This document shows positions 27,514 to 37,448 of a stretch of 64,000 bases of DNA, in pieces. The stretch lies in the NCBI GenBank assembly GCA_018058135.1, contig JAGPCK010000005.1, forward strand, positions 24,576-88,575. The letters are read 5' to 3'. Both the position numbers and the translations under genes were made by a program. Source of the DNA: Bacteroidia bacterium. GTDB taxonomy: Bacteria; Bacteroidota; Bacteroidia; UKL13-3. Numbering within the stretch: position 1 is the first letter of the stretch; every line of letters begins with the position of its first letter. The notes under the pieces are model-generated. The model was not told the origin of the DNA and did no database searches. It was given only the letters and a program-made list of their open reading frames with translations.

Positions 27514-27998
27514 AATACTTCCTCCCTGTTTCCGATAATTTTTTTAATGTGAGTGCGTGCCCTGAATAAATACACCTTTACCTGAGCCATGTTCAAACCG
27601 GTTATCTCGGCAATTTCTTCGTAGGTGTAACCTTCAAAATCACGCAGAGTCAAAACGGCCTTCTGTTCCGGTACCAGTGCTTCTGCTGCCCTGTCCACCA
27701 AACGTTTCACATCGTTCCTTTCAGCATACACTTCTTCAGCGTAATGGTCAGCAACGGCATCCAGTCCGGAGAACCTTTGCTGGTAGCGCCACTCATCCAC
27801 CATTAAGCGGTAGCCTGTAGTGAACAGGTAAGAACGGGCTTTTTCTGATTGTACTTCGGTGCGTTTCATCCACATTTTTTCAAAGGCTGACTGAACTATA
27901 TTTTTCGCTGTGTCCCTATCTTTCAGGTTCTTTACCAGAAAACGGTAAAGGCCATCTGAACAGGAATCCACACAGTTATTAAATTCTTTTTCAGTCAT
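27510..27998 (-). CDS. ECF-type RNA polymerase sigma factor
   Basis: 162 residues from the ATG at 27998; an in-frame TTG at 28049 is less likely. Region 2 (DGLYRFLVKNLKDRDTAKNIVQSAFEKMW) and region 4 with a helix-turn-helix (FEGYTYEEIAEITGLNMAQVKVYLFRAR) are clear. Directs RNA polymerase to a specific regulon. First of three genes with an anti-sigma-like protein and a barrel. A divergent gene begins at 28142 and may share regulation. Confidence 0.92.
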   Translation of the reverse strand: MTEKEFNNCVDSCSDGLYRFLVKNLKDRDTAKNIVQSAFEKMWMKRTEVQSEKARSYLFTTGYRLMVDEWRYQQRFSGLDAVADHYAEEVYAERNDVKRLVDRAAEALVPEQKAVLTLRDFEGYTYEEIAEITGLNMAQVKVYLFRARTHIKKIIGNREEVL

Positions 27999-28111
27999 CG
28001 TTTGTCGTAGGACGGATTGGATTATAGCTTTGTTACAACGGGTCGGCAAAAATGCTACAAAGCCTTGAATTTCTGATGATTATTTTTATTCTCTATTGAA
28101 AAAAGCCACAT

Positions 28112-28119
28112 TATATTTG
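28112..28119 (+). promoter_or_regulatory. -7 promoter box for the 28142 gene
   Basis: Reads TATATTTG (TAnnTTTG match) 22 nt before the ATG. The nearest upstream TTG is only 13 nt away, so the -33 element is unclear. Confidence 0.4.
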
Positions 28120-28141
28120 TAAGCAACTAATAATTACGCCT

Positions 28142-28990
28142 ATGAAAAGTACAATGTTCACACTGTTGATGCTGTTTACGCTTTCAGCGTTAGCTCAATT
28201 TGGGTACAAAAGTAAAAAAGAACTGGAAGCTGTAAAAAACACTGAGTTGATTGTTGTGCTCACGGATGATACTGCTGACCAATACAATAAAAGTATCCGG
28301 AACATGGTGAACCAGCACTGGAAACATACGGCAGTTAAATACATGAACACACAACAAGCTGCGGAGAATTCCAAAAAAAGAGATGGTTTTACGTACCTCG
28401 TACTGGTTAAATGTGCAGGTGCGCGTTTAAAAAGTAAAGCCATGAGTTCAGAGATAGAAACAACCGGCCTGCTCATGACTTCCAAATTCAAAAAAGGAAA
28501 AATCATGTTGCCTGATATTCTTGCATCTGCTTTGTTCGACAGCAAATTTGGCCCCACAGCGGCTGATTATGATGCGCAATGTTTACGAGCTGTGCAGTTT
28601 CTGAATAACTTTTTTGCTATGGTACCTGATGCAGCAAATGACAAAGAACTGGATTATGAAAACATGCAAAAAAGGTATCCCGGTGAAAAATCATTGGCTG
28701 AAGGGAAAAAACTATTGATAGATAAAAAGTTGGTGCCGGATGAAAAGCAAAAGATGCTGATTGAAAAAAATTACCCCGGTGAAGTAGTATTTACCGATGC
28801 GCAGGAGATTACCAAGGCCATTTTAGCTCAGGATAAAGATATCATTTATTTTGCTGCACCAGCCTTTGAGCTAGACACCCACCTCATGTTTGTAACAGCA
28901 AACGGAAGTAAAATTTTGTGGTATGAACTTACCCGCGGAGGTACAGGATATATTACGGGAAGAGAAGTTCAGCGTTTAGTAAAAAACTAA
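28142..28990 (+). CDS. Exported protein of unknown function
   Basis: 282 residues with a signal peptide (cut after LSALAQ). The mature part has many Lys and two similar segments, 'MQKRYPGEKSLAEGKKLLIDKKLVPDEKQK' and 'IEKNYPGEVVFTDAQEI', hinting at a partial internal duplication. No recognised motif or lipobox. Divergent from the ECF sigma unit and convergent with the DUF3352-like gene (3-nt gap). Confidence 0.7.
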   Translation: MKSTMFTLLMLFTLSALAQFGYKSKKELEAVKNTELIVVLTDDTADQYNKSIRNMVNQHWKHTAVKYMNTQQAAENSKKRDGFTYLVLVKCAGARLKSKAMSSEIETTGLLMTSKFKKGKIMLPDILASALFDSKFGPTAADYDAQCLRAVQFLNNFFAMVPDAANDKELDYENMQKRYPGEKSLAEGKKLLIDKKLVPDEKQKMLIEKNYPGEVVFTDAQEITKAILAQDKDIIYFAAPAFELDTHLMFVTANGSKILWYELTRGGTGYITGREVQRLVKN

Positions 28991-28993
28991 AAC

Positions 28994-31750
28994 TTACTTT
29001 AACTGCATCAGTTGGATGGCTCCACCTCTGCCACCGGTAAGGAAATAACGACCACCATTCTGGTAAAAGTCAACCACCTTAAATGAAGTAAAGCCGGGAA
29101 CAGGGAACGTTGCGTATGCTGAACCATTGGCGTGGAACAGGTACACTTTATTGCTGCCCGGAGATGGTATTCCTATTTTCACTTTTCCATCAAGTTCAAT
29201 TAAAAACGGAGCATTAGCCGCAGTATCTCCTGTATTAAATGTGCTGATAACTTTTCCATTCAGTGAAAGTAGTTTGTACGAACCATTTCCACCGCACAGC
29301 AACTCAGGTGAGCCATCTTTATCGGCATCCAATATTTCGAGGTAGTTCCCTTTACCAGCATAAAAAGAAGGTAAAGTATCACCTGATTGTCCGAAGTTGT
29401 AACATACAATGTATCCCGCTGTATCTAGCGCGAATACTCTTGCGCGGCTAGTATCAACAGGTTGCACGGCATATGGTGAAGTAAACAAGGTATTTTTCTT
29501 TTTATTGTATGGAGCACGCAGTCCTTTTTTCTGCCATATGTATAAAGTGCCACGTTCAGTTGATGAATACAGGAAGTTACGTGAGCCTAACTTAAACGTG
29601 CGCAGCGCATATTTTATATTATACTCCAAAGTACGCGGGTTCCATCCCTCCAATAACTTACCGCGAATACTGTAGCCGTATATATTCTGATTCTCGCAGG
29701 GTACATAGTATTTGTGTTCGCTGGTATCAAACTTGGTTAGGGTGAGCCCGCCAGAAGCTTTTCCACCCAGTTTTACCGGGTAGCTGAACATATTATTTCC
29801 TGCTGCATCAATTAGGTATACCTGGTCTTCTGTATTGAACAAGTATTGGCGTTGGCCATTATTCATGGCATCTACCTCGTGTATTTCGCCCAGTATTTTA
29901 CTATTCAGTTTTTTATCCCACACCATCTTACCGCTATTATCAAGCAAATAAAGCGTGTTTAGTACATCCTGAACAAGTACCACATACTGTTTCCTTACCG
30001 GATCATAAACAGCCGTTGGCGCAACAGATGGAGTAGAGTCAATTGCGGTGGTCCACAAAGCGCGGGTTTCTCCTGCTGATTCAGCTACTTGTTTTTGTTG
30101 CGTGGCACTCACGTTGAATTTAAAATTCAAGTTAGAGTAAAACATTTTGTTATTAGTGCTACTGAATTGCAGGGTAAAAAACTCCAGCTTGCGGTAGGTA
30201 TCTACATTACGGTTTAAACTACTGATAATACCTTCTGAACCGTATACACCCGGCAGCATAAGTGAACGCGGTACATTGATGTACAACAATACATTGTGTG
30301 TGGTAGAAATATTTTCACTGTATTGTTTGTAGCGTATATCTTCACTCAACACTGCTTTTTGCTCATACTTATCAATTACCTGCTTAAGCGTTGCATAACT
30401 GTTGGCAAAAATGAGGTAATCGTTTAATGAGGTAATAAACGGGGAGTAAATCGAATTAAAAACGCCTCCGTAAAGCAGTCTCAGGTAATTTCCAAAAGGA
30501 AGTTTACTCACGGTGTAACCGTTGTACATCAGCGTTAAACTATCTGTTTCTCCCTTTTGTGAAGCAGCTCTTTTAAGGTTGCCTATATTCTGCAAGGCTA
30601 CCTGAATGTTTGGTGCTTTAATCACCGCATAACACTCTTGTCTGTAATCAGGTGAAGCAGGCTCATTCATCACTAAAGCAGCCTCATTGCCTGCAACGGG
30701 TATCAGACTCTCCTCCAACCTGATGTTGTAAATTGAGAACAGGCTATCAGAAAAATATTTATACTCCGAGTCAAGTTCTTTAACCCTCAGGTATTCCTGC
30801 AGCTCTTTACTGAATGCCGTGTAATCACTTATACCCAGGTGAAGCATTAAAGCTGATGAGGATGGTATTACAGAATTAATGGTGTTGGGTTGAGGCAACT
30901 GCGACTTGAACAAATCAAGATACCCCACAGAAGAGTCGCCTGTATTGGTTACACCGGTAAGCAGTGCTCCGTTGGGCTGCAGCCGAACATCCAAAGCTGA
31001 ACTGTGTGCAAAATCCTTGAGGAAAGAAAAAAGTTGAGGGTTTTGTTTATTGCTGAAACAATAAAACAATGAGGGCAGTGCCGCATAGTTAATGTATACA
31101 TTCGCCTCTACATTAGGTGTTGCCAAAGAACGTACCTGCTCAAATTTTTTCTTCTGAGCTGTCGTACCCGAAATCATTTTGCGTAGGGCATCATCTACCA
31201 GCACACCGGTTTCAGAGAAGAGTAACAAACCATCGTTTACAGTATAATTGAGCACTGCTTTACGATTTTTATTCAGCAACTCATGAATTTTCACTTTGTT
31301 GAAAGAGCGGTTACTTATGGAATAGCCGGCATTTTGTTTCACCAACCACTCATCCATGTATTTAAAATCAACCTCTTTTCCCAGCTCAACCACAAAGAGG
31401 TAATTCAGTTTACCTGTGCTGGTGGGATGTATGGAAAAGAACAATTTAAAGTTCTTTAATACCTTCCTGAAGTCGGAATTGTTGAAAACCAAGGAGTCAT
31501 ACACCACCAGTTTATCGCTGAACTCCCGAAAATCAGGCGTTTGTTTTAATTCATTCCAGAAAGGTGAACTGTAGAGATTTGCCCAACCTTGTGTTATGTC
31601 ATTCAGTTCAAATATGATGGCTGCATCATCTGGAACAGCTTCTAAAGCGGGTGTTTCACGTACATTTACCTGAGATTTGTAAAAATACCAGATAAGTGAG
31701 CCTATGATTAAAGCTGTGATAGTGACTCCGAAAAAAAGAGATTTGTTCAT
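28994..31750 (-). CDS. Membrane-anchored DUF3352-like protein with C-terminal beta-propeller
   Basis: 918 residues. A single N-terminal anchor (about 7-25) is followed by a DUF3352-like region (about 30-560) with 'PDDAAIIFELND' near its start. The last about 330 residues have repeated 'YVLLDNSGKMVWDKKL', 'YLIDAAGNNMFSYPVKLGG' and 'LLSLNGKVISTFNTGD' segments like PQQ-type propeller blades. The bulk should be periplasmic. Function unknown; the fusion suggests a large sensing or scaffold protein. Confidence 0.75.
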   Translation of the reverse strand: MNKSLFFGVTITALIIGSLIWYFYKSQVNVRETPALEAVPDDAAIIFELNDITQGWANLYSSPFWNELKQTPDFREFSDKLVVYDSLVFNNSDFRKVLKNFKLFFSIHPTSTGKLNYLFVVELGKEVDFKYMDEWLVKQNAGYSISNRSFNKVKIHELLNKNRKAVLNYTVNDGLLLFSETGVLVDDALRKMISGTTAQKKKFEQVRSLATPNVEANVYINYAALPSLFYCFSNKQNPQLFSFLKDFAHSSALDVRLQPNGALLTGVTNTGDSSVGYLDLFKSQLPQPNTINSVIPSSSALMLHLGISDYTAFSKELQEYLRVKELDSEYKYFSDSLFSIYNIRLEESLIPVAGNEAALVMNEPASPDYRQECYAVIKAPNIQVALQNIGNLKRAASQKGETDSLTLMYNGYTVSKLPFGNYLRLLYGGVFNSIYSPFITSLNDYLIFANSYATLKQVIDKYEQKAVLSEDIRYKQYSENISTTHNVLLYINVPRSLMLPGVYGSEGIISSLNRNVDTYRKLEFFTLQFSSTNNKMFYSNLNFKFNVSATQQKQVAESAGETRALWTTAIDSTPSVAPTAVYDPVRKQYVVLVQDVLNTLYLLDNSGKMVWDKKLNSKILGEIHEVDAMNNGQRQYLFNTEDQVYLIDAAGNNMFSYPVKLGGKASGGLTLTKFDTSEHKYYVPCENQNIYGYSIRGKLLEGWNPRTLEYNIKYALRTFKLGSRNFLYSSTERGTLYIWQKKGLRAPYNKKKNTLFTSPYAVQPVDTSRARVFALDTAGYIVCYNFGQSGDTLPSFYAGKGNYLEILDADKDGSPELLCGGNGSYKLLSLNGKVISTFNTGDTAANAPFLIELDGKVKIGIPSPGSNKVYLFHANGSAYATFPVPGFTSFKVVDFYQNGGRYFLTGGRGGAIQLMQLK

Positions 31751-31831
31751 GCGTTAGCTGCTCTTTCAAATTTGCTGGTAAATCCCTGATAAATTGCTGT
31801 AATTTGTCAACAAGCTGTACAATAAAATAGA

Positions 31832-32245
31832 ATGCACAAAAACACACGGTTACTTTTAGCCACAGGTTGCTTACTTACCTGCCTCGGAATAGTTCTGGGA
31901 GCTTTTGGCGCACACGGTGTAGAAGACCGTGTTGAGCCTTATTTTTTCAAGGTATACCAGACAGCTTCCCGTTTTCATATGTATAATGCCTTGGGATTAA
32001 TTTTAATCGGACTGATTCATCACCAGATCTCCTTGCCGGGTATTAAATGGATAACACGGTTGCTGTATGCCGGTATACTCATCTTCTGCGGAACATTGTA
32101 CTTATTAGGCACCTCTCCGATTTGGAGTGCTGCCGATATGCGTTGGTTGGGCGCCATTACTCCTATTGGAGGAGTATGTATGATTAGTGCCTGGCTCATC
32201 ACAGCCATTCAATTGTATCAAAAAAATAAAAACTCCACTAAATGA
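31832..32245 (+). CDS. DUF423 family small membrane protein
   Basis: 137 residues with four hydrophobic helices and the family opening 'GLFxGAFGAHG' (here LGAFGAHGVEDR, about 22-33), YgdD/DUF423 type. Function unknown. Its stop overlaps the next ATG by 4 nt, making a three-gene operon with a SixA-like phosphatase and priA. Confidence 0.88.
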   Translation: MHKNTRLLLATGCLLTCLGIVLGAFGAHGVEDRVEPYFFKVYQTASRFHMYNALGLILIGLIHHQISLPGIKWITRLLYAGILIFCGTLYLLGTSPIWSAADMRWLGAITPIGGVCMISAWLITAIQLYQKNKNSTK

Positions 32246-32748
32246 AAAAACTAATTTTGATGCGCCACGCTAAATCAGGATGGGACAATCCTGATCAAAA
32301 AGATTTTAACCGCGAACTAAATAAACGCGGAATTCGCAATGCGCCTGAAATGGGTTTACGACTCAAAGAAAAAAACTGGCCCGTTCAACTGGTGGTGAGC
32401 AGTCTGGCCACACGCGCCAAACACACGGCACAATTGGTATGTGCGGCATACGGTTACCCGGAAAAAGAGATTGACTACCGCATAGATGTATACGAAGCGC
32501 AGATAAATGATCTTAAACAGGTGTTGCAGAGTATTGAAGATACGGCTTCATCAGTACTGCTTATCGGCCACAACCCGGGTATGAGCTACTTTGCAGATTA
32601 TTTGGCCAACTGTGGCCATATAAACCTGCCCACTGCCGGTATGATTTATATGCACCTCGATATTAAAACATGGAAAGAACTTAAACCCGGCTGCGGCAAA
32701 CTTGTTGAATTTGATTTTCCTAAACGTGACCCGTTTGATACCGACTGA
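32242..32748 (+). CDS. SixA-like histidine phosphatase
   Basis: 168-residue phosphoglycerate-mutase-fold phosphatase. The RHAKSGW motif carries the nucleophilic H9, and the second catalytic His is H110 (LIGHNPGM). SixA removes phosphate from phosphohistidine proteins; the actual substrate here is not known. Overlaps neighbours on both sides (ATGA and a 1-nt overlap with priA). Confidence 0.9.
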   Translation: MKKLILMRHAKSGWDNPDQKDFNRELNKRGIRNAPEMGLRLKEKNWPVQLVVSSLATRAKHTAQLVCAAYGYPEKEIDYRIDVYEAQINDLKQVLQSIEDTASSVLLIGHNPGMSYFADYLANCGHINLPTAGMIYMHLDIKTWKELKPGCGKLVEFDFPKRDPFDTD

Positions 32749-35237
32749 TGGAATTAGAGTTCACTGATACCTCAGCTCATTCAGAACGCGAAACACTTTT
32801 TGCAGAAGTGATTTTGCCCATTGCCCTGCCTAAAACATTTACCTACCGCATTCCCTATGACATGAACGAACTGGTGGCCACAGGTAAGCGTGTGAGCGTA
32901 CAGTTCGGTAAGAAAAAAATATACTCAGCACTGGTGCATCATGTACACAAGCAGGTACCACAGGGTTATCAGGCTAAATACATTCATGCGGTAATTGATG
33001 ATGAACCTGTAGTAAATGCTACACAAATTAAGTTTTGGGAATGGATAGCTGATTACTACATGTGCTCATTGGGAGAAGTAATGAATGCGGCACTTCCGGC
33101 AGGGATGAAGTTAGAAAGTGAATCGAAAATTTACCTCAACCGTGATTCAGAAATTGACTACGCAGGGCTCAACGAAAAAGAATATCTGGTAATAGAAGCG
33201 CTGGAGAAAAACCATGAACTCACCATTTCGCAGGTGTGTGACATCATTCAGCAAAAGCATGCACACAAGCTGCTCAAAGATTTACTTTCGGCCAACCTCA
33301 TATACATTCATGAAGAACTAAAAAATACGTTCAAACCCAAAACCATCACCTGCGTAAGGTTACACAAAGATTACCGAAGCGAGGAACAACAACGCGGGTT
33401 GTTCGACAGTCTGGAACGCAAAGCACCCAAGCAGGTAGATTTATTAATGGCCTATCTGGGTTTGAGTTACCAAAAAGGCACCATCACCAAAAAGGAATTG
33501 ATTGAACAGGCCAAATCAAGTGAAGCGGTTTTCAAAGCACTGGCCGATAAAAATATATTCGAGTTGTTTACTGTTCATCAGGATGAGTTTATGCTGCCAC
33601 CTGAAATCACTATTCATTTTGACCTGAACGAAGAACAGCAAAAAGTTTACGATCAACTCAACGAACTGTACAAAGAAAAACAAACTGTATTACTTCACGG
33701 AGTAACCGGAAGTGGAAAAACACACGTGTATGTAAAACTTATTGAAGAACATTTACGTAAAGGACAGCAAGTGCTTTATCTGCTGCCAGAAATAGCACTC
33801 ACCTCTCAGGTAATTATGCGCCTGCGCAGGTATTTTGGCAACCACATCGTAACGTTTCACTCCCGCCTGAACGACCGCGAACGCATTGAAAACTGGCAAC
33901 GTATAGCAAGCGGAAAAGCCCGTTTGGTGCTGGGCCCGCGTTCGTCTTTGTTCTTGCCCTACACTAATTTGGGCTTAATCATTGTAGACGAAGAACACGA
34001 GGGTTCTTTCAAACAACAAGACCCGGCTCCACGTTACCATGCCCGTGATACAGCTATTTATCTGGGTAATTTATGGAAATCAAAAATCCTGTTAGGTTCA
34101 GCAACCCCATCTTATGAAACCTATCACAATGCTGTTACAGGTAAATTCGGTTTAGTAGAATTACTCAAACGTTATGGCGAAACCGATATGCCGGAAATTA
34201 TTCTGGCCGACATAAGTGAGGATAAAAAATCCAAGCGTATGCGCGCCATGTTTGGCACCATGCTCATGAGTGAATTGGAGCAATCTTTTGCCAAACACGA
34301 GCAGTCTATTCTTTTTCAAAATCGCAGAGGCTATGCTCCCATGCTGGAGTGCAACGTGTGCAGCTGGGTACCCAAATGTGTAAATTGTGATATTCACCTT
34401 ACCTACCACAAGTATGCACACAAACTTAAGTGCCACCTGTGTGGTTATGCCGAAGCACCTTCCAATAAATGCAAACAATGCGGTTCCGTTGAGTTGGGTA
34501 TGATGGGGTTTGGAACAGAACGTATTGAAGATGATTTAAACGCACTGATACCTGAGGTACGAATATTACGACTGGATTTAGAAACCACACGGGGTAAAAA
34601 CAGTCATCATGATATTATACACGACTTTGAACAGCATAAGGCAGATATACTTGTAGGCACACAAATGATCAGCAAGGGACTTGACTTTGGAAAAGTAAAT
34701 CTGGTAGGTATTGTAAATGCTGATCAGCTCCTTACTTTTCCTGATTTCAGAGCCAATGAAAAAGCCTTTCAACTGATAGAACAAGTAGCAGGAAGAGCAG
34801 GAAGAAGAGAAACCAAAGGCAGGGTAATTATTCAAACGGGTAACCCCTCACATAAAGTTTTACAACTGGTAACGCAACATGATTACCATAAACTTTACCT
34901 GAGTGAAATGCTCGAGCGCGAACAATTTCACTATCCACCCTATTACCGCTTGATTCAATTAACCCTTCGTTGTAAAGACGAGGTTGTTGTGAAAGAAGCC
35001 GCTAAACATCTGGCAGCTTCGCTGAAACAAAGTATTGGTAAAAGGGTAATAGGTCCGGAAAGCCCCTACATTAGCCGTGTGCGTAATAAATACCTGCAAC
35101 AACTGCTCATTAAATTTGAACGTGACAACATTTCACCCAACAAGATAAAAGACTTATTACGCAAAAGTTTTGAAGAGTTGACTTCGGATAAGAAGTTTAA
35201 AGTAGTGGAAATTATTGCAGATGTTGATCCCTATTAA
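32748..35237 (+). CDS. priA: Primosomal protein N' (replication restart helicase)
   Basis: 829-residue superfamily 2 helicase that reloads the replisome at stalled forks. It has an N-terminal DNA-binding domain (PriA CRR/WH, about 1-200), Walker A GVTGSGKTHVY (about 318-328), a DEEH box (about 414-417) and paired zinc-binding CxxC motifs with eight Cys (about 535-580). The later helicase motif 'GTQMISKGLDFG' and 'QVAGRAGR' are present. Last gene of a tight operon. Confidence 0.97.
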   Translation: MELEFTDTSAHSERETLFAEVILPIALPKTFTYRIPYDMNELVATGKRVSVQFGKKKIYSALVHHVHKQVPQGYQAKYIHAVIDDEPVVNATQIKFWEWIADYYMCSLGEVMNAALPAGMKLESESKIYLNRDSEIDYAGLNEKEYLVIEALEKNHELTISQVCDIIQQKHAHKLLKDLLSANLIYIHEELKNTFKPKTITCVRLHKDYRSEEQQRGLFDSLERKAPKQVDLLMAYLGLSYQKGTITKKELIEQAKSSEAVFKALADKNIFELFTVHQDEFMLPPEITIHFDLNEEQQKVYDQLNELYKEKQTVLLHGVTGSGKTHVYVKLIEEHLRKGQQVLYLLPEIALTSQVIMRLRRYFGNHIVTFHSRLNDRERIENWQRIASGKARLVLGPRSSLFLPYTNLGLIIVDEEHEGSFKQQDPAPRYHARDTAIYLGNLWKSKILLGSATPSYETYHNAVTGKFGLVELLKRYGETDMPEIILADISEDKKSKRMRAMFGTMLMSELEQSFAKHEQSILFQNRRGYAPMLECNVCSWVPKCVNCDIHLTYHKYAHKLKCHLCGYAEAPSNKCKQCGSVELGMMGFGTERIEDDLNALIPEVRILRLDLETTRGKNSHHDIIHDFEQHKADILVGTQMISKGLDFGKVNLVGIVNADQLLTFPDFRANEKAFQLIEQVAGRAGRRETKGRVIIQTGNPSHKVLQLVTQHDYHKLYLSEMLEREQFHYPPYYRLIQLTLRCKDEVVVKEAAKHLAASLKQSIGKRVIGPESPYISRVRNKYLQQLLIKFERDNISPNKIKDLLRKSFEELTSDKKFKVVEIIADVDPY

Positions 35238-35240
35238 CTA

Positions 35241-35867
35241 CTAAACAAAAACGAGAATCATATCCCCCCAGATTTTGTAAGTAAGTTGAAGCAGTCTCTC
35301 ATCAACTAACGTGTGAAGCTCCACCTCTATCTTACCTTCGTTTTTCAAATTAAACGGCTTACAAAGTATCTGCGTCTGAAAATCCAATCCGCTGATGTTG
35401 GCCATTTTGAATACCGCTTCTTTTACCGACCAGATAAACATCAATGTTTTGAAATCTTCAGCGTGTTGCAAGTACTCCCACTCCGTAGAGTGCATAAAAC
35501 GTGAAGCAATTTTTTGAATACGCGGATGTATTACTTCAATGTCAATACCAACAGGAACCGAAGAAATAATAACCGCTGCATAATCTCCTGCATGACTTAT
35601 GCTGAGCTGCAAGTTGGGCGATAGTAAATGTGTGCGCTTGTCTCCCTGTTTGCCTAAAAGTATACTTGTCTGAGGTAAAAGATGCGCAATCAAGAACCTG
35701 CTGGCTAAACGTTGTTTGAACAACTGCTCATTTTTAATGGGGGTGCGCAAACCTTCTTCCTGAAGCGATTCAGGTAATAAGTTCAACAGCTCTTCAGCAC
35801 TTTCGGTAATGTGCCACACAGCCATTTGGCCATTGTTCAAAATATCCTGTCGGAGGAATAGGGGCAT
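35241..35867 (-). CDS. 4'-phosphopantetheinyl transferase superfamily protein
   Basis: 208 residues from an ATG at 35867 (MPLF...), the usual start in this family; further in-frame ATGs at 35891 and 35915 would run into the divergent WD40 gene. It transfers the phosphopantetheine arm of CoA to carrier proteins. Key motifs are VGIDIEVIHP (Mg2+-binding Asp/Glu) and WSVKEAVFKM. Length fits Sfp/HetI-type enzymes. Convergent with priA (3-nt gap). Confidence 0.88.
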   Translation of the reverse strand: MPLFLRQDILNNGQMAVWHITESAEELLNLLPESLQEEGLRTPIKNEQLFKQRLASRFLIAHLLPQTSILLGKQGDKRTHLLSPNLQLSISHAGDYAAVIISSVPVGIDIEVIHPRIQKIASRFMHSTEWEYLQHAEDFKTLMFIWSVKEAVFKMANISGLDFQTQILCKPFNLKNEGKIEVELHTLVDERLLQLTYKIWGDMILVFV

Positions 35868-35907
35868 TGTGGTAATTTCGCCAAAGTTCATAAAAAAGAA
35901 CCAATAC

Positions 35908-36816
35908 ATGCGCATAAAACGCCTGGCACATTTTACCGGTCATAAAGATTGCATCTATGCCCTTGCCCCTGCCCTTAAACCCGATTGCTTTTACACGGGT
36001 GCAGCAGAAGGATATATTGTAGAGTGGAACTATGAAAAAAAAGGAGATGGAGAGTTACTCGCTCAGGTGCCTGCTCCGGTGTATAGCTTAGCCGCGTATG
36101 CACAACAACTGTGGTTGTTGGCCGGCACTGCCCGCGGCAACCTGCATGTAATTGACATCACCACCAAAAAAGAATTACGCAATATTGAAGCCCACACGCA
36201 AGGTTTGTATCACATCCACATACTGCAAAAACACCCCTGGATAATTACTGCCGGTGGAGACGGAGTAGTGCGTATATGGGAACGTTATACATTGGAACTA
36301 CTTCACACACTTCACCTGAGCGATAAAAGTGCGCGCGTAATAGCCGTATCGCCTGATGAAAGTAGTTTTGCCGTAGGTTACAGCGATTGCCACATAAGGC
36401 AATGGAACCTGCCTGATTGGCAACTGATGGCCGATTGGGAAGCACACGAAAATTCTGTTTTTTCATTAACGTATACCCCTGACGGAAAAAAAATAATTTC
36501 AGGTGGCCGCGATGTACGTTTAAAAGAATGGGTACTTGCTCCAAAACCCGAACAGCTAAATGTAATTAATGCGCATAACCTGCACATCAATTACCTGCAA
36601 TACAACCCGTCAGGTAATTTACTCGCTTCAGTAAGTATGGATAAAACCATAAAAATATGGGATGGAGAATCGCTGCAACTGCTCAAAGTAATTGACAAAG
36701 ACCGACACCAGGGCCACGTGAGCAGCGTTAACAAAGTATTTTGGATAGATAACAACCGATTGGTAACCTGCAGCGATGACCGTACTGCGATGGTATGGGA
36801 AATTGAAACGGAATAA
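35908..36816 (+). CDS. WD40-repeat protein (seven-bladed propeller)
   Basis: 302 residues from the ATG at 35908. An in-frame start at 35809 would overlap the divergent PPTase. There are seven WD40-type blades, ending in VEWN, HVID, RIWE, RQWN, KEWV, KIWD and MVWE, with GH dipeptides in several. No signal peptide, so a cytoplasmic scaffold is likely; partners unknown. Confidence 0.9.
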   Translation: MRIKRLAHFTGHKDCIYALAPALKPDCFYTGAAEGYIVEWNYEKKGDGELLAQVPAPVYSLAAYAQQLWLLAGTARGNLHVIDITTKKELRNIEAHTQGLYHIHILQKHPWIITAGGDGVVRIWERYTLELLHTLHLSDKSARVIAVSPDESSFAVGYSDCHIRQWNLPDWQLMADWEAHENSVFSLTYTPDGKKIISGGRDVRLKEWVLAPKPEQLNVINAHNLHINYLQYNPSGNLLASVSMDKTIKIWDGESLQLLKVIDKDRHQGHVSSVNKVFWIDNNRLVTCSDDRTAMVWEIETE

Positions 36817-36911
36817 GCAGACAGAAGCAGACGCAGTCCAAATGTAAATTTGGTTTTGTTTCAGTTGTTTAATTACCTTGCCATCCTTTTTTTGTATTAA
36901 ATACTTACCAC

Positions 36912-37448
36912 ATGCTTCTTTCTGATAAACGCATACTCGAAGAAATTGAATTGGGCACCATCCTGATTGAACCTTTCCGCAAAGATTGTTTGGGCTCCAA
37001 CTCGTATGATGTGCATTTAGGTCGGTACCTGGCTACATACCGCGACCGTATACTTGATGCCAAAGCACACAACAAAATTGATAGTTTTGAAATACCACCT
37101 GAAGGAATTGTACTGCATCCCGGCACGCTGTATTTAGGTGTGACAGAAGAATACACCGAAACACACAAACACGTCCCCTTCTTAGAAGGTAAAAGCAGCA
37201 CCGGCCGTTTGGGTATCGACATCCACGCTACTGCGGGTAAAGGTGATGTGGGCTTTTGCAACACCTGGACTCTGGAGATTTCTGTTACACAACCGGTACG
37301 TATTTATTACGGTATGCCTATTGGTCAGTTGATTTATTTTGAGATTGAAGGTGAAGTAGCCACCATGTACAACAATAAGAAAAATGCGAAATACAACAAA
37401 CGCACAATCAAACCGGTGGAGAGCATGATGTGGAAGAATAAGTTTTAA
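36912..37448 (+). CDS. dcd: dCTP deaminase
   Basis: 178 residues of the dUTPase/dCTP deaminase fold. It deaminates dCTP to dUTP, supplying dUMP for thymidylate. The opening 'LSDKRILEEIELG', 'NSYDVHLGRYLATY' and 'FLEGKSSTGRLGIDIHATAGKGDVGF' (with the catalytic-site Ser/Arg and the loop) are typical. Length normal. Confidence 0.95.
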   Translation: MLLSDKRILEEIELGTILIEPFRKDCLGSNSYDVHLGRYLATYRDRILDAKAHNKIDSFEIPPEGIVLHPGTLYLGVTEEYTETHKHVPFLEGKSSTGRLGIDIHATAGKGDVGFCNTWTLEISVTQPVRIYYGMPIGQLIYFEIEGEVATMYNNKKNAKYNKRTIKPVESMMWKNKF

